Assembly: GCA_029961685.1 (NCBI GenBank)
Contig: JARWKL010000004.1
Location: 32,059,645 to 32,123,644, forward strand
Length of the DNA stretch: 64,000 nucleotides
Reading direction: 5' to 3'
Origin: Aristolochia californica
Lineage: Eukaryota; Streptophyta; Magnoliopsida; Piperales; Aristolochiaceae
Positions 21,140-32,690 of the stretch are shown here, in pieces; position 1 is the first letter of the stretch; each line of letters begins with the position of its first letter. Both the position numbers and the translations under genes were made by a program. Under the pieces are notes generated by a model. The model did not search any database. It was not told the origin of the DNA and saw only the letters and a list, made by a program, of their open reading frames with translations.

Positions 21140-21415
21140 TTTTGAGGCTTGGTGCGTCCAAAAGATTCGATCCAGCAACTCTCCACAAAAAATATTGGGA
21201 AGTTGTACACATCTTTTAGAAGTTTTTGTTTGACGAAGGTGGCCTTTCTCAGGTCCCTTTCCTAGACACGGAAAACCAGCAATGGATTCAGCCAATTTCT
21301 CTGATGCGGTTCCGAGGAATGGCTCAGGATTTGCTCGGTAGTGGGTTCTACAAGGATGGCCCAACTTGGAGGATTAACCAAATTGCTGATGTCTCATCTA
21401 TTGACATGGTACCTG
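21140..21415 (+). pseudogene. Captured ETG1 / MCM-binding-protein fragment
   Basis: Reads FDPATLHKKYWEVV, then after a TAG at 21214 KFLFDEGGLSQVPFLD, then RFRGMAQDLLGSGFYKDGP and NQIADVSS. This resembles the N-terminal region of the plant MCM-binding protein (E2F target gene 1), which helps unload MCM helicase and establish cohesion during replication. The frame (from 21226) fuses directly to a PPR piece. Only the N-terminal part is present, with a stop, so not functional. Confidence 0.65.
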
Positions 21416-22030
21416 ATTTTAATACAAAGTCTCTTTCATGTCTTGTTAAGATACATGATTCTTTGGAAAGTGATCTAAACCTGAATGATGTTGTCTCTTT
21501 GATTGAATCTTTTGTGCAAGCTGGGATGTTAGATACAGGATTCAGACTGTGGGATGATATGAAGAAAGCAGGATTCAGGCCTAACTTCGGATTGTATACC
21601 ATGATTGTCAAGTCTCATGCCCAAACAGGGAAGTTAGATGTGGCAATGTCAGTCTTCTCATAAATGGAGAAAGCTGGTTTCTTGCCTACACGGTCTACTT
21701 ATTCATGTTTATTAGAACTACATGCTTCATCTGGTCGAGTGGACCATGCCATGAAATTGTGTAATCCAATGACTAATGCTAGACTATCCTTTGTTAGCGA
21801 CTTTTTCTAGGGACTTGATTATGAGCTGGAGGAAAGTGCAGCAAAATATTTTGTGAATGTGCTGCTTAACTACCATGTGTTGATGGGTCAGATAAATCGA
21901 GCCAGATGTGTATGGAAAATCGCTTATGAGAATAAGCTTTTTCCCAAGGCAATTGTTTTTTATCAGCATATAGCTTGGTCTCTTGATGTCTGAAGCCTAT
22001 CTGTGGGGGCAGCTCTTGTTGCTGTGGAAA
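21416..22030 (+). pseudogene. Captured PPR fragment (EMB2217 / At1g79490-like)
   Basis: Fused in frame after the ETG1-like piece: SLSCLVKIHDSLESDLNLND, FVQAGMLDTGFRLWDDMKKA, then after a TAG at 21661 MEKAGFLPTRSTYSCLLELH. A jump near 21785 leads to LDYELEESAAKYFVNVLLNY and INRARCVWKIAYENKLFPKA, which I associate with the C-terminus of the same large mitochondrial PPR protein. The internal deletion and stops show it is a relic assembled from a processed transcript. Confidence 0.65.
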
Positions 22031-22555
22031 TTCATGGCCTACATAGATATGGGATTTCTTTTGATAACATTTATGCGCGTTTGTCACCTTGGGCTTCTGC
22101 ACTGATAGAATTTTTGCCTTCTTTCATCAAGCGACAACTGCTTCTTCACCCTAAATCAGATGACTCCACCTAGTCGTCTCAAATTGAGACAGAAAAGCTT
22201 CTCACTCAGTTGGTGGAGTCTGAAATGAATAAGAGATTGACAGAGGGCACCTGTAAGGAAAAGAACTTCAATGCACTCTATGACTTATTTGGCTATCAGG
22301 CTCGTGGCTCATTGCCCTCAAAATTTGATTGTGACTATGCTTATGTTATGGCACATTTTTTATCACATTTTAGCTGCTGGTTTGAATGGATATATTGCTC
22401 CTGTTACCAACTGCAGAATCCAGTAAACAAGTGGCATTGTGGTGCAACTCCAATTATGGCTATGATGACTGTAAAGTGATGGTCCCGTGGTCCTAAGGCT
22501 ACTTCAATTGGAAAACCTACTGTTCATTCTTCTGCGGTGGATTTGAAAGGCGAGC
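22031..22555 (+). pseudogene. Captured pyrophosphate-dependent phosphofructokinase alpha-subunit fragment
   Basis: [20 protein letters not shown] leads to frame 22210-22479: [55 protein letters not shown], then ATSIGKPTVHSSAVDLKGE after a stop. These match the C-terminal region of plant PFP alpha (regulatory subunit of the cytosolic PPi-dependent phosphofructokinase). The segment runs without intron gaps over about 170 codons, supporting capture of spliced RNA. Fragment only. Confidence 0.8.
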
Positions 22556-23444
22556 TTACCTCTGGTGGATCTGTTAACTCGGTAGGTGTGGTGTCGATCA
22601 CTTGCTCTGGGGTTAAATAATCTCTGTATCACGAGGCACAACCGATCGAGGGGAACTTGAACTGAGGACATACCAGGAGGAGCGCTATCAGAATAAAATG
22701 AGGAGTCTTCAAAAAATGTTACATCCCTCGACACAAATTTTGAAGAGTAGGACTATAACAAACATAACCCTTTTGTGTGCGATAGTATCCCAAAAAGATA
22801 CACTTGATAGATTTAGGATCAACTTTTTTGTGTCTAGGTAATGAATTATGGACAAAACATTGACATCCGAAGACTTTCAATGGTAAGGAAAATGGATCAT
22901 CATTCAGTAATAATCTAGAGTAAGGAGATTTATTACCAAGAACAGTAGATGGTAGATGATTTATAAGAAAACAAGTCGTAAGGATGGCATGAGGCCAATA
23001 AAAGTATGGAACGTTCATGGCATATAATAAACATCGAGCTACCTCAATAATATGATGATTTTTTCGTTTGGCTACACCATTTTTTTGAGGAGTGTAGGCA
23101 CAAGACGTTTGATGGATAATGCCATTTTCTTGACAAAAAGAGTCAAAGTCTTTGGAAATATATTCTTTGGCATTATCAGACCGGAGAATTTTTATTTTCT
23201 AACCAAATTGTGTGAGTACCATAACAGGAAATGACTTAAAAATTATTGGTATCTCATATCACTCCTTAAAGATAAACAACCAAGTTGTGCGAGTTAAATC
23301 ATCAATAAATGTAATAAAATATTTTGATTGAGAAATATTAGAGACACTCAAGGCCCCACAAACATCAATATGAATTAACGAAAATGGAGTGACACTTTTG
23401 ACTTTTGGACGAGGAGAGTATGTACTCCTTTGATGTTTACTCAA
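22556..23444 (-). pseudogene. COP-1 integrase
   Basis: Piece 23259-23444 has SVTPFSLIHIDVCGAL and FITFIDDLTRTTWLFIF (first catalytic Asp). Piece 22719-23018 has YWPHAILTTCFLINHLPSTV, FGCQCFVH and SIKCIFLGYYRTQKGYVCYS; 22556-22734 continues SRDVTFFEDSSFYSD. Between 23018 and 23260 the frame is broken. The order next to protease and before RT confirms copia. Confidence 0.85.
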
Positions 23445-24118
23445 TTGACAAACCTTACAAATTATGACCTTACTTTAAGAGATGGAAACATATAATAAAG
23501 AGACTGTGCAGAAGGATGTCCCAACCGATTGTGCCATAAACGTGTCTCATTTTCAATAGTAGAAACCATATTGATCTTCGGTACGTCCAAGTAATAAAGC
23601 CCCACTTGTTCATGGCCTCCACCAATCACCTGCTTTGTTATAAGATCCGGAAAGACACATGAAGTGGGTGAGAAGGCAACCGAGCAATTCAAATATTTAG
23701 TCAGCTGACTAACAGATAATATATTGAAAGGAAAAGTAAGAACAAAAAGAATATCAGTGAGCGGAAGAGATGGGGTGACAAAAGTGGAACCTTTCCCTTG
23801 GATTGTGGTTTGAGAACCGTCAGCTATTGTAATAAACTTGTGTGAAAGACACAGAGATAGAGAATGTAATAAATTTTTGTTACCTATAAGATGCTCGGAG
23901 GCTCCTAAGTCAATTATCCAGGATGAAGATGAGGTGGATAGCGTACCTGAAGCGGTAGTGGTAGTAGTAGTTGCGGAGGAACTAGGAGAAGAACCTAGTA
24001 TTGTCTTCATTTTCTGAAATAGTTCATACTCTTCATCAGTAATATTTTTTTGTGCTGCTGATTTTGTGAGATGTTCTTCTTTTGTATCACTCATAAAGGC
24101 TTGATTAGCCCTTGTCAA
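23445..24118 (-). CDS. COP-1 protease and GAG-pre-integrase region
   Basis: A 218-codon open piece. SSSWIIDLGASEHLIGN is the copia protease active site (usually IDSGAS; here D-L-G). The C-terminal part RLWHNRLGHPSAQSLYYM is the HHCC-type pre-integrase zinc domain. Cleaves the polyprotein in an intact element. Confidence 0.85.
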
Positions 24119-24129
24119 TTCTAGTTGTT

Positions 24130-25005
24130 CATTGGCTTTATAACATATTTCTTTATAATGGCCATATTTTCCACAGTAAGTGCATGCCCTGTAATGGCAC
24201 TGATCTATAGTGTGGCCAAAATATTTACAATGAGTACACTTGGTATCTTCTTTCCCTTCTGTTCAGCCACCACCAGTCCTTCTGCCTCTTCCTCTATCCC
24301 CTCTATAACCTCTACCTTGGCCTCGGCTGTGGTTAGATGATGATCCTTTATGACCGGAATACATAGCGGATGATACGTCAGTTGTGGAGGAAGAAGTGTC
24401 TGGAATACGAAGTAGTGTTGCGCACACATCATCAAACTTTGGGACAGCAAAAGCACTCAAAAGTTGACTCTTGGCAATCTCAAAATGAGGTTTAACATTT
24501 GCAAGACAAATAGCAGTAATTAAGGCTTCCTTCTATTTGTCTTGCATAGAAATATCAATGGTTGAATGCTGAGCTAACTTTCACTCTTGAAGAAAGCCTC
24601 TATAGCGGGCCAAGTACTCATGAATATTTTCTCCTTGTTTAGTATTCAACATTCTTTGGAGAATATCATAGGGTCTATGTAGTGTATCCGAGCATGAGTA
24701 CATTTTAGCAATGTCTCCCAAATTTGTTTAGCAGTGTCAAGATGAATAACATTATTGGAGACATGTTCTTCCATACTATTGATTAGCCAACTAATTAACA
24801 AAGTATCATTTTTCAGCCATTTCATATAAAAAATATCATCTTCATCAATAGGTGGTCCTCGGGTGGTGAGGTGACCAAGTAGGTCTTTTGTCATAAGGAA
24901 CCTCTGAACCGATGTGGACCAACTCATAAAATTTGATACCCCATGTAAGGGTATGGTGGTGATTCTCAGTATATCACCTTTGATATTTATATTTTCGCCA
25001 GCCAT
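24130..25005 (-). pseudogene. COP-1 gag with two zinc knuckles
   Basis: N-terminal piece 24646-25005 is UBN2-type copia gag (MAGENINIKGDIL; NFMSWSTSVQRFLM; LDTAKQIWETL). A broken stretch follows, then two CCHC knuckles near 24150-24250, CTHCKYFGHTIDQC and CTYCGKYGHYKEIC, separated from protease by a short linker. The frame breaks near 24640 and 24200. Confidence 0.8.
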
Positions 25006-25483
25006 GATAGGCCACCCTTCTTCAAAAAAAATAATTTAATAATAACACCAAGTAGTACTTCAATCAACTCGATGTATGGGGAAGTTTATCATTGATGCTA
25101 AATTATTATTCAGATATTTTTTCTAATAGAACTCATAAGAGACTCAATAATAATCTTCTATATCAGGGAACTCTTATCCCATGTAAAAAAAATCCAATAA
25201 TCTGATCATGGACTGGTCTCGGTAAACAGAATTTCCAAACCGAAAAAACTATTTTGATAGCTCCTTATAGATAGAGAGGCATGCATATCCATAATATAAT
25301 AATATGAAAGCATTCACATATTCATCCTTGAATCATCTTCTAAATTAGGAAACCGGAAACATGAAAAAAAAAATTTGAACACTTATCTCTCGGCTAGTGT
25401 TCTTCCTTCATAAAAGAGACTTCTTTGAGTGGTGTTGATCATCACTTCTGTAGAGCATTCTTTTGATGAGTGATCCTAAATAT

Positions 25484-25814
25484 AATGTTCTGATACCATG
25501 TTGAATTTAGGATCCCTTTTTCCATAATTCTGAGCAAGAGAAAGAAGAAAGAAAAAGAAGAAAAGGGAAGAAGAGCTCTCGGATAGAGAGAAGAAAAAAT
25601 AAAGAGCAAAGAGAGGTTGTGACAAGCAAAGGGAGAGAGAGAGAGAGTAACTCAAGATTGAGATGCGTAACTTGCTTTATTCCGAATTACAACACCTCTA
25701 TTTATAGTAGAGGAGGTGGTAGAGTCCTTATACAATTAGCCTTTAAATCCTAATTACATTCCAACTCTAACTCTCTAAGATAAGTCTATTCAAACCAATC
25801 TACTAGAAGCCTAA
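25484..25814 (-). repeat. COP-1 primer site and 5' LTR, inner part
   Basis: The minus-strand primer site TGGTATCAGAACATT (25484-25498) is followed by the LTR from 25499 (plus TGTTGAATTTAGG). The LTR includes a purine-rich GAGAGAGAGAG stretch (25631-25645) and is interrupted at 25815 by COP-2. It continues at 33718-33988. Confidence 0.75.
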
Positions 25815-26203
25815 TTTTGGAAGATAAGATCAAGCCCAAATGACCAAGGAAGGCCCACAAGATGGGCCCAAGCCCATAAGAAGTAGGACCCACAATGATT
25901 ACCAAGAGCTGGCATCCTTATCACATCAGTTGGAAGATCAAGAAGGACTCACAAAAGTATCTTTATCTTAGGGTCACGACCAAGAAGAGTTTTAGTTTAA
26001 GCTATATTTGTCTTTTATCAATATTGAGTTACCTAATTATGTTAGGACTTACCTTAAGTGTTAGAGTTTGGGTGTAAATGGGACAAGGGTAGTTTTATTG
26101 TAAATGGACTCTACTACCTCTATCATAAATAGAGGTTCATGTACTCTGATTACAACAAGTTATTGATGTCAATGAAGTATTTCACTTTTCCTTAAATTCA
26201 ACA
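25815..26203 (+). repeat. COP-2 5' LTR
   Basis: 389 bp from TTTTGGAAGATAAG (start mutated from TGTTGAAAG) to TTAAATTCAACA. TATA-like CATAAATAGAGG lies near 26123. Confidence 0.85.
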
Positions 26204-27392
26204 AGGTATCAGAGCAGGTTCTGTGATTTGACTTGGTAAACTCACGGAGGTAATGTAATCCTTTTCTCTAAACCCTAAACCCTAAGTCTAGGTTCGTAGT
26301 TATTTTTTTCAGTCCCTAAACCCGTAGTTTTCTTTGCATTTTTTTAACTCTATACGTAGTTTTTTATATTTCAAATTATATATTTAAGGAAATTTATTTG
26401 AGTCTACATTCCAAAGAAAACCTATTGTTCCAATCAGTTTTATCTACAGAGATATATCGATATTTGAATGAGTGAAGGTCAGATTGAAAAAAGGTTCGAG
26501 CAGCAGCAGCAATCTTCCAATTCTGAGGTATTTTTTATATAAAGAACTAGACTTTATATGGAGAAATATATATCAAAAAAATATATGTAAGTCAATTATT
26601 TTACCTATTCAACCAATTTTTTATCTAAGTTATCTACAAAGATAAATCGATATTTTAAGCGGCAAAGATCAGATTGAAAAAGAGGTTTGAGCTGCAGGAG
26701 CAATCTTCAAATTCTGAGGCATTTTTATGATATAAAGAAAGAGAATTCCTAAGTCTAGTTTCTTTCCTATTCAACCGATTCTTTGTATGATTTTATTATA
26801 AGGAGATATTGATCTTAGAAAAGTCAATGGTCATTCTGGAAAAATAGGAGAAACAGTATTTAGTTCGGCCAGATGACAAAGGTCGAAATCTATCAGATTA
26901 TTTATCTTCTCATAATTATATTTTATGAAGATATTTTATACTTGGATGAAATTTATTTAAGTCTAGTTTCATACCAAGAAAATTTCATGTCAATCTGATC
27001 TATATTTAAAGATATATTCGCATTTGTATAATCAAAGGTCATACTGGTATTCTATTGTATTTAAAAATCCGAATTTATGCCAATTTTTTGTGTCACTTTT
27101 TGAGTTGATATATCAGGAAAATATCTCACTTCTCCCTGGTTTGAGGGCTTATCTATGCATCTACGTTATATGGGCTTATTGCTACATCTATGGTATTTGG
27201 TTCAAGTTGGGATCACTACCATTACCTCCCAGCTTGAGGGGGAGATGTAGAAGAAGTACAAGAAAGAGGTATTTTATTCCATATGTTGAGGATGAGTTTA
27301 TGTGACCAAAATATTCAAAAAAAGGGGGAGTACAAAAGATGAAGCTTGTGCATCTAAGAAGAAATTTTTATATTGGATTATTTCATGGGTGC
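26204..27392 (+). other. COP-2 non-coding interior, 5' part
   Basis: AT-rich sequence after the primer site with no convincing coding frame. It is homologous to COP-4 (minus strand, about 61800-62770), sharing phrases such as TCAATGGTCAT, CTATCAGATTAT and GTCACTTTTTGAGTTG in order. Conservation without an open frame suggests packaging or RNA-structure roles; I see no gene. CTTGAGGGGGAGATG near 27233 looks like an internal polypurine tract. Confidence 0.7.
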
Positions 27393-27665
27393 AGATCAAA
27401 ATTGTTTGTGGTTGGGAGTCCATGACGGAGGAACTTCATCCCCGTCAAAAAGATGAAAATTATTTGTGGTTGGGAGTCCACGACGAAGGAACTTCATCCC
27501 CGTCAAAAAGATGAAAATTATTTGTGGTTGGAAGTCCATGACGGAGGAACTTCATCCCCGTCAAAAAGATGAAAATTATTTGTGGTTGGGAGTCCACGAC
27601 GGAGGAACTTCATCCCCTTAAAAAAGATAAAAATTATTTGTGGTTGGAAGTCCATGACAGAGGAA
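27393..27665 (+). repeat. 58-bp tandem repeat in COP-2
   Basis: About 4.5 copies of a 58-bp unit; GATGAAAAT recurs at 27452, 27510 and 27568. Each unit carries TTTGTGGTTGGGAGTCCA and GAGGAACTTCATCCCCGTC with few changes. The short open frames here are artefacts of the repeat. Confidence 0.9.
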
Positions 27666-27796
27666 CTTATGATTATATCCGATAGCAGTGGAGTGTGCCC
27701 TACATCCAGCATTAAGACTGGAGTATGAAGCAATGGCTTACCGGCTAGGAGTGATTTTTACTTACTTATAATGCCACAGGGCCTCATGGAAGGACA

Positions 27797-28246
27797 TGTT
27801 AGGTTCTTCTCTTGCCATGGATCGAGTCACCCTTCTTTCCTCTCTTCCCTCCATGGTTGATCTTGACGTTGGAAGAGAAACCTTGTTTCTTGAACGAGTA
27901 ATGGTGGAACTCAATTTAGAATGAAGGAGCTTTGGAGGAAGCTCAACCTTGGACCTCAAGGGGAGAATCCGACCTTGACCTCTGAGGGAGAATCAGACCT
28001 GTAAAATATAATTTTCTCAATACTTGCCTCTTTTTTCCTTCACGTCCCCCTAAATAGGGTTGAGGACGAAAATACAAAGATGACCCAATAGGTCAAGTGG
28101 TTCATGCCACATTACACTGAACCAACCCAAATTAAACCAAACCAAATAAAGTAAACCAAACCGAATTGAAATTACATGAAAAGTAAATTGACATAATTTA
28201 ATTCCTATGCCTATGGATAACTCGTGATGCTATGGAGTCCATAACA
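27797..28246 (-). repeat. GYP-4 3' LTR and poly-G tract
   Basis: 450 bp, plus-strand TGTTAGGTTC to AGTCCATAACA. Next to it, TCA then about 20 C (28250-28269) replaces the usual short polypurine tract. Confidence 0.92.
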
Positions 28247-28269
28247 TCACCCCCCCCCCCCCCCCCCCC

Positions 28270-29440
28270 TTTGGAGAAAGAGCTTGTCCTCAAGCTCAAA
28301 GTATGGGTAGAGGGTGTGAAACACCGCTAATGGCTCCCATGTCGTGTCACTGGGGTCAGCATCAGCCCATTGCACTAAGATCTCCCAATCACCGTGAATA
28401 CGACGAGTTTGTAATACCTGTGCCGGGGTAGAAAGTACACGTCCCTCATGGAGTGGTGGCAGCAGGGTGTGCAGCATGGGCGAATCACCATGGAAGGCCT
28501 TTAATTGTGAGACATGAAAGACGTTGTGAATTCTGGCCTCTGGCGGAAGCTGCAATCTGTAGGCCATTGTCCCAATGCGGTCCATCACCTGAAAGGGACC
28601 ATAATATTTTGGAGAGAGCTTGGGACGTTTGGAGGCTGTCAACGACAGCTGCCTGTAGTGTTGGAGACGCAACCAAACATAATCTCCAGGAGAAAAGAAG
28701 ACTTCCCGGTGCTTCTTGTCATAATATTGTTTCATTGAATTTTGTGCCTTCTGTAGATGAGTGCGCACCTCTGTGATGAATGTGTCTCTTTCAGCCAATG
28801 CTTTGTCCAAAGTTGCGACATTAGAGGCCCCTGGTTCATACGCTAAAAGACGGGGAGGTTCTCTACCATATACCACCTTGAATGGGGTTGTACCGAGAGC
28901 ACTGTGGTAGGAGGTGTTGTAACAGAACTCAGCCCAGGAGAGCCACTTAACCCACCTCTTAGGTGAGTCCCCCACGAAACAGTGGAGATACATTTCAATG
29001 GTTTTGTTGACAACCTCTGTCTGACCATCAGTCTGTGGATGGTAGGCTGAAGAAAAGGCTAACGTTGTGCCTTGTAACTTGAAGAGTTCTTTCCAGAAGG
29101 TACTTGTAAAGATTGCATCCCTATCACTGGTAATTGAATTAGGCATCCCATGTAATCGTACAATGTTATCCATAAAAAGTTGAGCTACCTGCGTTGCAGT
29201 GTAAGGATGTGCCAGAGGAATGAAATGCCCATATTTAGAGAAACGATCCACCACTACCAGGATAAAAGATTTACCTGACGAAGAGGGAAGTCCACCTATG
29301 AACTCCATAGAAATATCAGACCAGACCTGTGATGGAAGCTGAAGTGGTTGGAGCAACCCCGCTGGACTTAATGTTTCAGCTTTATTCCGTTGACAAGTCT
29401 AACAAGCCGCCACATAATCAGCTATACTACGCTTCATGCC
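28270..29440 (-). CDS. GYP-4 integrase with chromodomain-like tail
   Basis: Open from 29356 to the 3' LTR (369 codons): SDISMEFIGGLPSSSGKSFI, SDRDAIFTSTFWKELFKLQG, YHPQTDGQTEVVNKTIEMYL (note SMEF where SMDF is usual, so the first catalytic Asp may be Glu here). The C-terminus has VFHVSQLKAF, DWEILVQWADADPSDTTWEP and YFELEDKLFLQ. The zinc-binding N-terminus (29357-29580) is upstream across a stop. Confidence 0.85.
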
Positions 29441-29593
29441 CCTCTGATAAAATTCCCTACTGATTCAAAAATATGTTTTCTGTCGGCCCTCATGTGTACT
29501 GTCATGGAAGGAGGCCAAAATGTTGTTAATCAGAGGGGATGTGTGGTGTAGAAAAATTCTGTTTTTGTAGAGGACGAGATTGTCCTGAACCGT

Positions 29594-30950
29594 CTAATGT
29601 GGTGCCGCTGTGCCCTGCTGGATATCCTTGCATAAGGAGATAATATCTGGGTACTGTTGTGCCTCTTCCTGTATAGAATCCAACAAGAGAGCTCTGGGCT
29701 GACTGATGGCGTTTAATTGCGGCTTTGGAACGTCCCGGCGAGATAAGGCATCAGCCCCTACATTCAAACTTTCCGGTTTATACTCGACAGAAAAGTCAAA
29801 CCCCATAAGCTTACTTAACCAATGTTGTTGTGGTGAAGTAGTGAGACATTGCTCAAGAAGATACTTGAGGCTGCAATGATCAGTGCGAATCAAAAAACAA
29901 CATCCCCAAAGATAAGGGCACCAATGTTGTATAGCTTTCGCCAATCCAATCAATTCCCTCTCATAAGCTGCCAACTTGTGGTGGTGTTGGCCTAGTTGAC
30001 GGCTAAAATAAGCAATCGGGTGGCCCTGTTGGTGCAACACTGCGCCAATACCGCCCCCTGAAGCATCACATTCCACTACAAAGGACTCCTCAAAGTCGGG
30101 GAGCTGCGAAACTGGGGCTGATGATAAGGCGTCTTTCAATTGCTGAAAGGAATGAGTTGTTGTCTCTGACCAGGTAAAAGCATTTTTCTTAAGGAGATTG
30201 TTGAGCAGAGCTGCAAGCTGGCCATAGCTACGAATAAATTTTCTATAATATCCAGCTAGGCCCAAAAATCCTCTTAAGGCTGTAATAGATGTAGGAATAG
30301 GCCAATTTGTGACCGCTTGTATCTTACTCTGGTCTACCTTCACCCCTGATGCTGAAATAACGTGACCCAAATATGCCACTTCTGATGTGCCCATAGAACA
30401 TTTTGACCGATTTAAAACCAAATGATGTGAACGTATAAGAGAAAATACCTGGTGAAGGTGCTGAAGATGTTCTTCCCAGCTGTTGCTATAGACCAAAATA
30501 TCGTCGAAAAAGACCAATACATATTTTCGCAAGAGAGGGAAAAATACCTCTTTCATGAGGGCCTGGAAGGTGGAAGGCGCATTTGATAGACCAAATGGCA
30601 TTACGAGGAATTCAAAATGGCCGTGATGCATGCGGAGCGCTGTTTTCTCCACATCTGATGGATGAACTCGGATTTGATGATAGCCAGATTTCAAATCGAG
30701 TTTAGTAAATATAGTAGCTCCATGTAGCTCATCTAACAGTTCGTCCACCACTGGAATAGGAAATTTATCTTCAATTGTATGGGCATTGAGTTGTCGGTAA
30801 TCGACACAGAACCTTCATGACTTATCATGCTTGCGGACTAGTAATACTTGTGAAGAAAAAGGAGACTTGCTGGCCTGAATAATACCCTATGCTAACATCT
30901 GCTGGCACTGCCTTTCAATCTCATCCTTCTGTAAGTGAGGGTAATGATAC
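29594..30950 (-). pseudogene. GYP-4 reverse transcriptase - RNase H
   Basis: Open for 385 codons (29594-30751) from [10 protein letters not shown] through [50 protein letters not shown], the tether ALRGFLGLAGYYRKFIRSYG, RNase [21 protein letters not shown] and YERELIGLAKAIQHW, to VEYKPESLNVGADALSRRD. The RT N-terminus is separated by one stop at about 30815 (TGG to TGA type) and lies in the 30887-31564 piece. Nearly intact. Confidence 0.9.
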
Positions 30951-31564
30951 GGACGTACCACTACCGGCTCGGTCCCCGTTTTCAAACGGATACGGTGATC
31001 ACAGTGCCTAAGTGGTGGTAAGGCAGTAGGGTCTTGAAAGATATCCTCAAATTCTGTAAGTAAGTGAGATAACTGGCATGTATTTGTGGACTGGACCTGG
31101 GCAACCTGTAGTGCGTAGGTGAGTGGTACTTGTGTGCCATGCAATATAATCTGATGTTGGTCCTCTATAAAAGACATGGTCAGCGCTTGGAAATCCCATA
31201 GTATTGGTCCCAACAATTGTAGCCATTTAATTCCTAGCACCAAATCGAATCCTGATAGTGGAATCACCAGAAAATCTGCAACAAATTTATATCCCTCAAT
31301 ATCAAAGTGTGTGGCTGGTGATATGCCTACACTAGTAATTTTAGCCCCATTGGTTACTGATACAGAAAGACCATTCTGTTGCTGTACTACTAACCCAAGT
31401 TGTTCTGCCGCCTGCTGACTGATGAAATTATGTGTACTACCCGAGTCAACTAAAGCTAGTAACTGTAAATGATGTAATTGGTCTTTAACCTGCATTGTGC
31501 TTGCACTGCGTAGACCAGTCATAGCATGAAGGGAAATCTCTGGATCTTCATGGTCAGTTTCCAC
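30951..31564 (-). CDS. GYP-4 aspartic protease
   Basis: Part of the open piece 30887-31564: acidic start, SLHAMTGLRSASTMQVKDQL, active site LALVDSGSTHNFISQQAAEQ, then FDLVLGIKWLQLLGPILWDF and the linker to RT (RHCDHRIRLKTGTEPVVVRP). Complete retropepsin domain by eye. Confidence 0.85.
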
Positions 31565-32690
31565 AATTTCTTCCTCTTGAGGTATTTCGTCTCCATCCTC
31601 CCACCGTCATATACTGAATAATCATTTGCGGTGGTGACCAAAAACATATTGTTCATCACAATTAAAACAGAGGCCCTTGGCCTTTCTCTGCTCCATTTCC
31701 TGTCTAGTAAGTTTTTTGAAGTAAGGAGCAGGTGGAGCTGAATTAGAAATGTCTGGGCGTGGGGCTGCACTGTCTCTAAATCTTGGAGGTCCATAGGAAT
31801 GGTTTGGCGCAGAGGCATTGTGCCTTCCTGGCCAAGCTGGTTTTCTGACCAGTGATTCCTTTAGAACACGCTGCTTGTGCTCAATTGCTCTGGCTAAATT
31901 CATAGCGTGGTCTAAGTCTGTAGGAGCATGTAATTCAACTTCTAAACGCAGAGCTTCTGTCAAACCAGTAGTAAAAATATGAACATACTGTGTGTGGCTA
32001 ACAAACTGGTTTGCTCGGACTAACCTTTCCTGGAAGGTCTTTTGGTACACCTCTAGTGTTCCAGTTTGTTTGTAATTGATTAATTCGCCCAATGGATTGC
32101 TACTAGCAGGAGGACCAAATCTCATCATGCAAGACTGTCTAAAAGTTGCCCAATCCTGAACCACTTGGTCATTTCAGAATTGGTGGTACCATAGAAGCGC
32201 TTCATCGAGCATGTGGTAGGCGGCCAAATACACTTTCTCATCCACAGGTGTTTTTTTATGGTAAAAGAACTTATCACACTTGGCTAACCAAATCAAAGGG
32301 TCCTTAGACCCATCATACGTAGGAAAGTCAAGTTTTAAATACCTGGGCACAATGTTTGGTCCTTGAACGGCAGGCCCCAGATGGGAATGATGTTGACGCA
32401 TTGGTGGTTGTGGGGGAGGTGGTGGGTGGAATGGGTGGTGTTCGGCCGGTGGAGAGTAGGCAGCTGGAGGTTGGGCTCATGTATCATGGTCCTCTTGTCG
32501 CTGGAGGAGAGCTTGGATGGCAGCATCCATTGATTTTATTGCCTCACGCAATTCAGAGGTTGTTTGACGCACCTCTTCCAGGGCATGAGCCTGGTTATTT
32601 GTCCTTTGCCTATTATCTTCCACTAACTGTCTCAAATCGTCAGGGGAAGAGGAATCCCCAAGGGTGGACCTGTCTGATACCAAGATGCTA
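31565..32690 (-). pseudogene. GYP-4 gag
   Basis: The N-terminal frame (32477-32848) starts in the LTR (MEGREERRVTRSMAREE), crosses the primer site as SILVSDRS and continues into a coiled-coil-like region (QLVEDNRQRTNNQAHALEEV). The core lies in 32174-32401 (LDFPTYDGSKDPLIWLAKCD) and 31622-32164 (FGPPASSNPLGELINYKQTG; TGLTEALRLEVELHAPTDLD; zinc knuckle GLCFNCDEQYVFGHH). A stop near 32173 and frame changes separate them. Confidence 0.85.

Larger units (their letters stand above)
20011..22555 (+). mobile_element. CAP-2: gene-capturing retrotransposon, 3' end missing
   Basis: Has a 5' LTR (20011-20396), a primer site and an interior of at least three host-gene fragments (ETG1-like, PPR, PFP-alpha). 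It sits between COP-1 integrase and RT. No 3' LTR is found: PFP sequence passes straight into COP-1 integrase near 22555, so the 3' end was deleted. The right boundary is approximate. All captured parts are sense-oriented. Confidence 0.75.

Noticed and set aside
27024..27305. 93-codon frame in the COP-2 interior considered as a small envelope-like gene
   Set aside because: Hydrophobic only because of AT-richness; COP-4 counterpart is frame-broken and no motif is present.
27393..27665. Regular short repeats considered as a CRISPR array
   Set aside because: Units are contiguous 58-mers with no unique spacers, inside a plant retrotransposon; simple tandem repeat. The same applies to 61082-61300.
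28453..28776. Plus-strand frames of up to 111 codons opposite the gypsy integrase and gag (also 15623-15958, 32356-32691)
   Set aside because: Antisense shadows of integrase and gag, recurring only because the elements are homologous.
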